In this document: piece after piece, positions 33,375 through 39,943 of the stretch
Numbering within the stretch: position 1 is the first letter of the stretch
Layout: each line of letters opens with the position of its first letter
Assembly (NCBI GenBank): GCA_041441455.1
Contig: JASDTB010000001.1
Location: 1-39,943, forward strand
Direction: 5' to 3'
DNA from: JAFIHK01 sp041441455
GTDB taxonomy: Bacteria > Bacteroidota > Bacteroidia > Bacteroidales > UBA932
DNA: 39,943 nucleotides
Position numbers and translations under genes: made by a program
The notes under the pieces: generated by a model
What the model saw: the letters and a program-made list of their open reading frames with translations, nothing else
Databases searched by the model: none
What the model was told of the DNA's origin: nothing

Positions 33375-34586
33375 CTATTTTGCGGTGCAAAGAAAATATT
33401 TTTTGGTGATTTGAGAAAACGCCTTTGCCGACAACATGTCCGAAATGTCGAATATATTATCTGAAGTTCCGTTTTTAGAGTATATTCTTATCTCTTCGTT
33501 ATCGGAATCGTATCCCTTATTTGCAACAGCTGAGCTTTGAACATAATATCCAACTTCATCCATTTCACACTGCCATCTTGAGCATGCATCCATTCTCTCC
33601 TGCTCGATAACTTCGGGCAAAAATGGTTCACGAGATAGTGTAATTTTTGGAAGTCTTCTTGATGTAAGCATTTTACAAAGATTTTCTAATATTTTATCAT
33701 TAGAAAATTGCCATTGCTTTACTGCTGACATTATATCGCTATCGTCTAATCTTGTAAACATCATTAAGTCCTTATCCGTAAAATCTACAGATTGCCTTTA
33801 GCTTAAAAAGTAGATTAGTGCAGGAGAACCAGAGAGCTTACATCCATTCTCACACAAATATCTTGCTCTTTTTAAAATTTGAATCAGAAGCTGTTCTGCT
33901 GCTACAACTGTCTTGTGAAGATAAACTTGCCAATACATCAAGCGTCTTGATATTAGGAATTTTTCTACTGAATAGATTCCTTTCGACTCAATTACAAGAT
34001 TATTGTCGTGTACATACATCATCTTCAAAATTCGCTCAATACCAATCATACCCTCGGCTACTCCAGAAAAAAAGCTATCTCGTTTAAGATAGTCTAATCG
34101 ATCAACATCTAGCTGACTTGAAACGAGTTGATGCAGAAAACTTTTATGATAAGTACCTTCGAATACACTCATTGCTAAATCGAGAGAGCCAGAGAATGAC
34201 TTATTTAGTTCATTCATAATCTTTAGAGAGATCTCTTCGTGAGAGACATCCTTTACGATTGCATATTCTAATGCGTGGCTAAATGGACCATGTCCGATGT
34301 CATGCAGAAGAATTGCTACAAGTGCTGCCTCCCACTCTTCGGAGGTGATCTCTGCCCCTTTTGCAGAGAGAGTAGTTAATGCCTCATTCATTAAATGCAT
34401 TGCACCTAATGCATGAGAGAGTCTTGAATGCGATGCTCCAGGATAAACAAGATTTGTTAGACCTAGCTGCTTAATATCGCGAAGTCTTTGAAAATATGGG
34501 TGCTGTACCAGTCCCGAAATTAGCCCTTCCGGTATAGAGACAAAGCCTTGTACCGGATCATTGATAATTTTGCCTGTCTTAATCAT
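33375..34586 (-). pseudogene. HD-superfamily phosphohydrolase gene interrupted by one in-frame stop
   Basis: Codons 1-262 encode a dNTPase-like HD protein: HPYFQRLRDIKQLGL (29-43), YPGASHSRLSHALG (48-61) and the HD motif LLHDIGHGPFSHALE (H95, D96). Reading stops at TAA (33798-33800) after IYFLS. The same frame continues as RQSVDFTDKDLMMFTRLDDSDIM with no shift, and reaches TAG at 33375-33377. The whole frame is 403 codons, about the usual family length, and FTRLDDSDI is a family-conserved segment. The break therefore falls inside one gene. An ATG at 33764 could restart the last 129 residues. Alternatives are a base-calling error, a recent nonsense mutation, readthrough, or two separately made fragments. 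The HD catalytic core itself is complete. Confidence 0.85.
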
Positions 34587-34616
34587 GCCGTAAATTTAAC
34601 TTTTTTAATCGGAAAT

Positions 34617-34647
34617 TTTGTATTTTCAACAGAATTGATTACTTTTG
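34617..34647 (+). promoter_or_regulatory. Promoter of the rimP-nusA-infB operon
   Basis: TTTG (34617-34620) and TACTTTTG (34640-34647) are spaced by 19 nt, an excellent fit to the phylum's -33/-7 consensus. Initiation near 34654 gives a leader of about 55 nt that contains the hairpin at 34669-34693. Confidence 0.8.
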
Positions 34648-34668
34648 TACCGATTTAGAGCAAACGAT

Positions 34669-34693
34669 ATAAGGGGACGGCTAGTCCCCTTAT
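34669..34693 (+). promoter_or_regulatory. Perfect stem-loop in the rimP leader
   Basis: ATAAGGGGAC and GTCCCCTTAT pair perfectly over 10 bp around the loop GGCTA. The structure ends 15 nt before the rimP ATG and has no long T tract after it, so it resembles an RNA regulatory or stabilising element more than a terminator. NusA or another product of the operon could act on it, but that is conjecture. Confidence 0.6.
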
Positions 34694-34708
34694 TTCATAA
34701 TTACTTTT

Positions 34709-35176
34709 ATGATAAGCAAAGACATAATCAGCAATCTTACCGAGAAATATCTCGAAGATAACGGACTATTTTTGGTGGATATCTCAATCAACCAAGAGAA
34801 TGACATTGAGGTGGCAATAGAATCCGATCAAAATGTAGATATCAAACATTGTGTAGATTTAAGTCACATCATTGAGGCTGGGCTGAACAGAGAGGAGGAA
34901 GACTACTCTCTTACAGTTACTTCTGCCGGTCTGGATCAACCATTTAAAGTACTACGCCAATACTTAAAGTTCAAAGGACAAGAGGTTGAAATAGTTCTTA
35001 AAAGCGGAGGTAAAATTGTAGCTGTTTTGGAAGATGCTACACAAGAGCAAATTACTGTTGGATACGAAAAACTTGTAAAAGTAGAAGGCAAGAAAAAGAG
35101 GGAGAGAATCGCAGTAAAAGAGACTTATAAGTACGAAGAGATAAAATCAACAAAGCCATTTATTAATTTCAGATAA
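34709..35176 (+). CDS. rimP: Ribosome maturation factor RimP
   Basis: This 155-residue protein assists assembly of the 30S subunit. The N-terminal alpha/beta domain carries LTEKYLEDNGLFLVDISINQ and the family signature VTSAGLDQPFK, equivalent to SPGLDRPL. The C-terminal small SH3-like domain begins at LKFKGQEVEIVL. It is the first gene of the classical rimP-nusA-infB order and lies 19 nt upstream of nusA. Confidence 0.95.
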   Translation: MISKDIISNLTEKYLEDNGLFLVDISINQENDIEVAIESDQNVDIKHCVDLSHIIEAGLNREEEDYSLTVTSAGLDQPFKVLRQYLKFKGQEVEIVLKSGGKIVAVLEDATQEQITVGYEKLVKVEGKKKRERIAVKETYKYEEIKSTKPFINFR

Positions 35177-35195
35177 TTTAAAGAGTTTACCTAAT

Positions 35196-36425
35196 ATGGA
35201 AGGGTTAAATTTAATCAGCACGTTTGCTGAGTTTAAGGAGCTAAAAAACATTGACCGTCCGACGATGATGAGCGTTTTGGAAGACATTTTCCGTTCTCAA
35301 CTCATTAAGATGTACGGCTCTGCCGATAATTTCGATATTATCATCAATATAGACAAAGGTGATTTTGAAATTTGGAGAAACCGTGAGGTGGTTGAAGTTG
35401 TAGAAGATCCGAACACTCAAATATCTCTTGCAGAGGTATCGAAAATTGACGACTCTTACGAAGTTGGCGAGCAATATACCGAAGAATTCAAGCTTGCAAG
35501 CTTTGGCAGAAGGGGTATTCTCAATCTACGCCAAAATCTTTCGGGTAGAATTATGGACATTGAAAAAGCCAACCTCTACAACAAGTATAAGGATAAGACC
35601 GGTGAAATTATTGTCGGCGAAGTTTACCAAGTATGGAAGAAAGAGGTGCTAGTAATGGATGAAGAGGGCAATGAACTTCTTCTCCCAAAAACTGAGCAGA
35701 TTCCATCGGACTTTTTCAGAAAAGGTGATTCGGTAAAAGCTGTTGTTTCGAAAGTTGACATGCGCAATAATACTCCTGTAATTATCTTGTCAAGAACATC
35801 TGCCGTATTTTTGGAAAGACTATTTGAACAAGAGGTTCCTGAGATTTTCGATGGTTTGATTACAATTAAGAAGATTGTAAGAATGCCAGGTGAAAGAGCA
35901 AAAGTAGCAGTAGAGTCATATGATGAAAGAATTGACCCAGTTGGAGCATGCGTTGGGGTAAAAGGTTCTAGAATTCATGGCATCGTACGAGAATTAAGAA
36001 ATGAAAATATAGACATTATTAACTGGACATCAAATATTCAGCTTTTAATTCAAAGAGCATTAAGTCCTGCAAAAATATCCTCAATAAAAGTTAACGACGA
36101 AGAAAAACGTGTTGGCGTTTATTTGAAACCTGGAGAAGTTTCTCTTGCTATTGGTAAGGGAGGAAGTAACATTAAGCTAGCAGGTATGTTGATTGGAATG
36201 GAGATCGATGTATTTAGAGAAATCGATGAGGATGAGGAAGATGTATTGCTTAGCGAATTTAGCGATGAGATTGAGGATTGGGTAATCGTTGCTTTAAAAG
36301 GCATCGGATGCGACACAGCAAAGAGCGTACTTGCAATTCCTGTTTCTGAAATAGTAAGAAGGGCAGATCTTGAAGAAGAGACAGTAATAGAAGTACAAAA
36401 GATTCTGAGATCAGAATTTGAATAG
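35196..36425 (+). CDS. nusA: Transcription termination/antitermination factor NusA
   Basis: This 409-residue protein binds RNA polymerase and nascent RNA. The N-terminal polymerase-binding domain (1-125) includes RPTMMSVLEDIFRSQLIKMY. It is followed by an S1 domain (about 130-200, GEIIVGEVYQVWKKEVLV), KH1 (ERIDPVGACVGVKGSRIHGI) and KH2 (EVSLAIGKGGSNIKLAGMLI). A short acidic stretch (EIDEDEEDVLLSEFSDE) precedes a C-terminal helical region. It lacks the two acidic repeats of E. coli NusA, as is usual outside the Proteobacteria. infB follows after 25 nt. Confidence 0.96.
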   Translation: MEGLNLISTFAEFKELKNIDRPTMMSVLEDIFRSQLIKMYGSADNFDIIINIDKGDFEIWRNREVVEVVEDPNTQISLAEVSKIDDSYEVGEQYTEEFKLASFGRRGILNLRQNLSGRIMDIEKANLYNKYKDKTGEIIVGEVYQVWKKEVLVMDEEGNELLLPKTEQIPSDFFRKGDSVKAVVSKVDMRNNTPVIILSRTSAVFLERLFEQEVPEIFDGLITIKKIVRMPGERAKVAVESYDERIDPVGACVGVKGSRIHGIVRELRNENIDIINWTSNIQLLIQRALSPAKISSIKVNDEEKRVGVYLKPGEVSLAIGKGGSNIKLAGMLIGMEIDVFREIDEDEEDVLLSEFSDEIEDWVIVALKGIGCDTAKSVLAIPVSEIVRRADLEEETVIEVQKILRSEFE

Positions 36426-36439
36426 TTCAATTTAAAAAG

Positions 36440-36444
36440 GGAGG
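36440..36444 (+). promoter_or_regulatory. Shine-Dalgarno site of infB
   Basis: GGAGG (within AGGGAGGT, 36438-36445) lies 6 nt before the infB ATG. Together with the lipoprotein gene at 26826 this is one of only two clear Shine-Dalgarno sites noticed in the window. Confidence 0.65.
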
Positions 36445-36450
36445 TAAAAC

Positions 36451-39400
36451 ATGACAGTAAACGAAAACATCAGAGTAAACCGAGTACTGAAGGAGTTCAA
36501 CATCGGGATGGGTACCCTAATTGATTTCCTAAAAAGCAAAAAGATAGAGATAGAGGCTTCACCTGCCACAAAACTATCTCCCGAGACCTATGCTCTTATC
36601 CAAAAAGAATTTGGAAAAGAACAACTTATCAAAGAGCAATCTAAGAAAGTAGCAATTAAGGTTAAGGACATCACTGAGAAAAGTGACGCTCACAAAGACG
36701 AAGATAGCGATGATGAAACTCCTGTTAAAGAGGTCTTTATCAAGACAACATTAGTAGAGCCTCCCACTCCTAAGATTGTCGGCAAGATAGATCTTGACAA
36801 ACCTTCGCGTCCTGTTCAACAGCCAGTACAGCAAGTACAAAACCCAGTACAACAACCGACTCAAAGTCCGGTTAAAGAAGCTGTTCAAAACCCAGCACAA
36901 CAGACTACACAAAATACGGTGCAAGAGTCGATTCAAAAACGAGATCAGCAGCCCGTTCAAATTTTAGAGCAACAAAAAGTGCCACAACCTGAACCTCAGA
37001 CTGTAACACAAGCTGCTCAGCAACCTGTTGCACAATCGAATCAACAGACACAAAGTGCGCAATCAACAGTTAAAGCTGTTCAATCTCAAGAAGAAAAAAC
37101 GCCGCAACAGACTCAACCTACACCTAAGGTAGATGAGCCTAAAATTATTGGCAAGATTGATTTGAACACAATCAATAAGCCTAAAGCCGCCCAACCTGCG
37201 CAAGAAAATAAACAACAAATACAAGAAAAAAAGACTACAGAGATGCCCCTCCCTCAAGCTCCAGCAAAACCTCAAGCCCAGGCAGAGAAGAATATTCAGC
37301 CTGCGCCTGAACAACCGGCAGTTAATGTTATTGAACACATCGAGACCAGAGTTGAGAAACTAACCGGCCCGAAGATAAGTGGAACAATAGACTTGTCTCA
37401 GTTTGAAAAGAAGAAACCAGATCCATCAACTAAACACTCAGGTGGGCAGCACAAAGGTAAGAGAGAGAGAATTCACAAGACCAAAGAGAAGGTTGATGTG
37501 AATAAAGAGGGTGCATTGAACAACCAAAACAGACCTCAAAAAGGTAGTAACCAAGGTGGTGGTCCAAACAGAAACAACAACAATCCGCAAAGACAAGGTG
37601 GAAACAGTGGTGGAAACCAACAAAACTCTGGGCACCATCAAAACCAAGGACATAACCAAGGTCAAAATCAGCACAATCGCCCTAACAACAATCCTAAGGT
37701 TAAAGAGAAATTTAAACCAGTAAGGACTGAAGTTGACGAGGATGCAGTACAAAGACAAATTAAAGAGACCTATGCCAGAATGATTGAAGGCAAGGGTAAG
37801 ACAAAGAGTGCTAAGTATCGTAAAGATAAGAGAGATCTTGCCAGTCAAAAGATGATCGAAGAGCAGGAGATGCAAGATTTAACAAGCAGCGTTTTGAAAG
37901 TAACTGAATTTGTAACTGTAAACGATTTGTCAGTAATGATGGATGTACCTGTTACAAAAGTTATCGAAGCTTGTATGAACCTTGGTCTGATGGTATCAAT
38001 CAACCAACGACTAGATGCCGAAGCACTTGTACTTGTTGCAGAAGAGTTCGGTTACACTATCGAATTCGTTACAGCTGATATCCAAGGAGCAATCCAAGAG
38101 GATCCAGACACTGACGAAGAGATGGTAACTCGTCCTCCTATTGTTACTGTAATGGGACACGTTGACCATGGTAAAACTTCACTTTTGGACTATATTCGTC
38201 AAGCGAATGTAATCGCTGGGGAAGCAGGTGGTATCACTCAACATATTGGAGCTTACAACGTAAGGTTAGAAAATGGAAGACAAATTACATTCCTGGATAC
38301 TCCTGGTCACGAAGCGTTTACAGCGATGCGTGCAAGGGGTGCCAAGGTTACAGATATCGCAATCATCATTGTAGCAGCTGACGATGCAGTGATGCCTCAA
38401 ACAAGAGAGGCTATCAACCACGCGCAAGCGGCTGGTGTACCAATGATCTTTGCAATTAACAAGATTGATAAGCCTGGTGCAAACTCCGAGAAGATTAAAG
38501 AGCAACTTGCCAACATGAACTTGCTTGTAGAGGACTGGGGTGGTAAATATCAGTGCCAAGAGATCTCTGCTAAAAAAGGTTTGAACATCGACAAACTTCT
38601 TGAAAAAGTTCTTTTAGAGTCTGAGATGCTTGACCTTAAAGCTAATCCTAAAAAGAGAGCTGTCGGAACAGTAATTGAATCTTCACTAGATAAAGGTAGA
38701 GGATACCTGGCAACTATTCTTATCCATGCGGGGACACTTCGCATTGGTGATGTAATGTTGTGTGGTCACTATATGGGTAAAGTTAAGGCGATGTTCAATG
38801 AACGTGGTCAAAAAGTTATCGAAGCAGGTCCATCTACTCCTGTATCAATTTTAGGGTTGAATGGAGCTCCTGCAGCTGGTGAGGTATTTAACGTTATGGC
38901 TGATGAAAAAGAGGCAAAAGACATCGCCAACAAGAGAGAGCAATTATTGAGAATTCAAGGATTGAAGACTCAGAAACATATTACACTTGAAGAGATTGGA
39001 CGTCGTATTGCGATTGGAAACTTCCAAGAACTTAATATCATTGTGAAAGGTGACGTGGATGGTTCAATCGAGGCATTGTCCGACTCATTAATCAAACTCT
39101 CAACTGATGAAGTTCATGTTAATGTAATTCATAAAGCAGTTGGTGCTATTTCGGAATCTGACGTTCTGCTTGCTGCAGCATCAAATGCTATTATCATAGG
39201 CTTCCAGGTCAGACCTTCTGCTAATGCAAGAAAATTAGCTGAAAAAGAGGAGATTGAAATTCGCTTGTACTCAATTATCTACGATGCAATCAACGAGGTT
39301 AAAAGTGGTATCGAAGGTATGCTTGCGCCTGAGGAGAAAGAGGAGATTACTGCAACTGCCGAAGTTCGCGAAACCTTCAAGATCTCTAAGGTTGGTACAA

Positions 39401-39636
39401 TTGCCGGCTGTATGGTTAAAGAGGGTAAGCTAATCAGAAATGCAAAAATCCGAGTTATCCGCGATGGCATTGTTATCTACACTGGTCTATTGGGATCCCT
39501 TAAGAGATTCAAAGACGATGTTAAGGAGGTACAATCAGGTTACGATTGCGGTTTGAACGTAGATGGATTTAACGACATCAAACTCGGAGACATCATCGAA
39601 GCATACACAATTGTTGAGATTAAGAGAAAACTCTAA
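36451..39636 (+). CDS. infB: Translation initiation factor IF-2
   Basis: This 1061-residue GTPase delivers fMet-tRNA to the 30S subunit. Residues 1-55 are an IF2_N domain (VNRVLKEFNIGMGTLIDFLK). Residues about 75-420 are a disordered Gln/Pro- and then Asn/Gly-rich arm holding three copies of PKIxGxIDL (107-115, 230-238, 307-315). A second IF2_N-like region (about 485-540) precedes the G domain: GHVDHGKT (569-576), DTPGHE (616-621), NKID (670-673) and SAKKG. IF2 domains II-IV follow to the C terminus. The arm makes it longer than E. coli IF2 (890 residues). A strong terminator lies about 20 nt beyond the stop. Confidence 0.97.
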   Translation: MTVNENIRVNRVLKEFNIGMGTLIDFLKSKKIEIEASPATKLSPETYALIQKEFGKEQLIKEQSKKVAIKVKDITEKSDAHKDEDSDDETPVKEVFIKTTLVEPPTPKIVGKIDLDKPSRPVQQPVQQVQNPVQQPTQSPVKEAVQNPAQQTTQNTVQESIQKRDQQPVQILEQQKVPQPEPQTVTQAAQQPVAQSNQQTQSAQSTVKAVQSQEEKTPQQTQPTPKVDEPKIIGKIDLNTINKPKAAQPAQENKQQIQEKKTTEMPLPQAPAKPQAQAEKNIQPAPEQPAVNVIEHIETRVEKLTGPKISGTIDLSQFEKKKPDPSTKHSGGQHKGKRERIHKTKEKVDVNKEGALNNQNRPQKGSNQGGGPNRNNNNPQRQGGNSGGNQQNSGHHQNQGHNQGQNQHNRPNNNPKVKEKFKPVRTEVDEDAVQRQIKETYARMIEGKGKTKSAKYRKDKRDLASQKMIEEQEMQDLTSSVLKVTEFVTVNDLSVMMDVPVTKVIEACMNLGLMVSINQRLDAEALVLVAEEFGYTIEFVTADIQGAIQEDPDTDEEMVTRPPIVTVMGHVDHGKTSLLDYIRQANVIAGEAGGITQHIGAYNVRLENGRQITFLDTPGHEAFTAMRARGAKVTDIAIIIVAADDAVMPQTREAINHAQAAGVPMIFAINKIDKPGANSEKIKEQLANMNLLVEDWGGKYQCQEISAKKGLNIDKLLEKVLLESEMLDLKANPKKRAVGTVIESSLDKGRGYLATILIHAGTLRIGDVMLCGHYMGKVKAMFNERGQKVIEAGPSTPVSILGLNGAPAAGEVFNVMADEKEAKDIANKREQLLRIQGLKTQKHITLEEIGRRIAIGNFQELNIIVKGDVDGSIEALSDSLIKLSTDEVHVNVIHKAVGAISESDVLLAAASNAIIIGFQVRPSANARKLAEKEEIEIRLYSIIYDAINEVKSGIEGMLAPEEKEEITATAEVRETFKISKVGTIAGCMVKEGKLIRNAKIRVIRDGIVIYTGLLGSLKRFKDDVKEVQSGYDCGLNVDGFNDIKLGDIIEAYTIVEIKRKL

Positions 39637-39656
39637 TTACACATTAGAATCAAAAT

Positions 39657-39698
39657 AAAGAGGGTGACTAAAAAGAGATTTTTAGTTACCCTTTCTCT
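39657..39698 (+). terminator. Rho-independent terminator of the rimP-nusA-infB operon
   Basis: GGGTGACTAAAAA (39662-39674) pairs with TTTTTAGTTACCC (39679-39691) around GAGA with one G-U pair, followed by a T-rich tract interrupted by C residues. The 34 nt at 39657-39690 match the minus strand of 24-58 except for one extra T in that copy. Confidence 0.88.
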
Positions 39699-39780
39699 TT
39701 TTCATCTTTTTAAATCTACTTTCTTCTTTTTCTCTTTTCTCTTTTTCACCTTTTTAAATCTATTTTTTCTCTTTTTCACG
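39694..39780 (+). repeat. Imperfect pyrimidine-rich repeats downstream of infB
   Basis: Three copies beginning TCTCTTTTTCA start at 39694, 39738 and 39768. The first two continue with (T/C)CTTTTTAAATCTA; the third is short and diverges after CACG. They start where the terminator T tract ends and look like duplicated downstream sequence. No coding frame runs through them. Confidence 0.6.
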
Positions 39781-39943
39781 TTCTTACTCTCTTCCTGAAT
39801 TTCTCGCCCTCAACGCTAACTAAAAGAATATCAAGGCGTTTTGCATTTTCCGTCAGACTATAGGTAGTCTGCCAGACTTTTTCAAAATCATCTCACATAC
39901 AGTCATTTAGGTTTTTGAAACTAACTTAAAAATTTCGATCTTA
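39781..39943. other. Non-coding tail with overlapping dyads
   Basis: Together with the terminator and repeats this completes the 307-nt gene-free stretch after infB. No gene or tRNA is seen. CAGACTA (39854-39860) and TAGTCTG (39865-39871) form a 7-bp hairpin with a TAGG loop. The second arm can instead pair forward, AGTCT (39866-39870) with AGACT (39874-39878), followed by five T. These two folds exclude each other. The function is unknown, and the window ends 61 nt later. Confidence 0.5.

Noticed and set aside
37438..37875. A 145-codon minus-strand frame inside infB
   Set aside because: It is antisense to the Asn/Gly-rich arm, where CAA/AAC codons avoid stops on the other strand; hydrophobic and low complexity.
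39637..39943. Possible CRISPR array or tandem-repeat gene after infB
   Set aside because: The pyrimidine-rich copies are few, unevenly spaced and without unique spacers; no open frame crosses the region.

Overview
The window is a chromosomal segment of a member of the Bacteroidota, most likely the order Bacteroidales. The support is a fused LpxC/FabZ enzyme, a GH9-plus-deacetylase fusion, DUF3078, WbqC, HYC_CC_PP and 6-bladed beta-propeller family proteins, TonB-dependent receptors with a carboxypeptidase-regulatory-like N-terminal domain, and repeated promoters of the Bacteroidota type (a TTG/TTTG -33 element about 19-20 nt before TAnnTTTG). The DNA is A+T rich and mostly lacks Shine-Dalgarno sequences, with two clear exceptions. 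No prophage, insertion sequence or CRISPR array was seen.

Region 1 (1-20,300) is one long minus-strand run of fourteen protein genes ending in an initiator tRNA. In transcription order it holds a beta-propeller lipoprotein, a TolC-like channel, a membrane fusion lipoprotein, two tandem RND pump subunits, a Cys/His-rich HYC_CC_PP protein, a TonB-dependent receptor with an ACC motif, a one-domain HMA protein, a conserved hypothetical secreted protein, a GH9/deacetylase fusion, NfnA, NfnB, hisS and tRNA-fMet. From the propeller to the hypothetical protein it reads as an envelope metal-handling and efflux cluster, possibly for copper; that function is inferred.

Region 2 (20,260-26,800) has divergent promoters, then sppA on the plus strand. 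Facing it is a minus-strand operon of proS, a conserved hypothetical gene, a DUF3078 gene and tilS. The sppA terminator lies inside the last codons of tilS.

Region 3 (26,745-29,508) is a plus-strand pair: a lipoprotein with a Tyr/Trp-rich middle and a poly-Ser tail, translated from a canonical Shine-Dalgarno site, and a FadL-like outer-membrane protein.

Region 4 (29,519-34,586) is a minus-strand lipid A operon: an HD-domain phosphohydrolase gene broken by one in-frame stop, then lpxD, lpxC/fabZ, lpxA and a WbqC-family gene.

Region 5 (34,617-39,943) is the plus-strand translation/transcription operon rimP-nusA-infB, with a perfect 10-bp hairpin in its leader. About 300 non-coding bases follow infB. 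The terminator behind infB is almost identical to the one behind the tRNA at the opposite end of the window, in inverted orientation.

The best leads are the metal-linked cluster with its unassigned 270-residue protein and degenerate paired pump, the nonsense-interrupted HD gene, and the Tyr-rich/poly-Ser lipoprotein.
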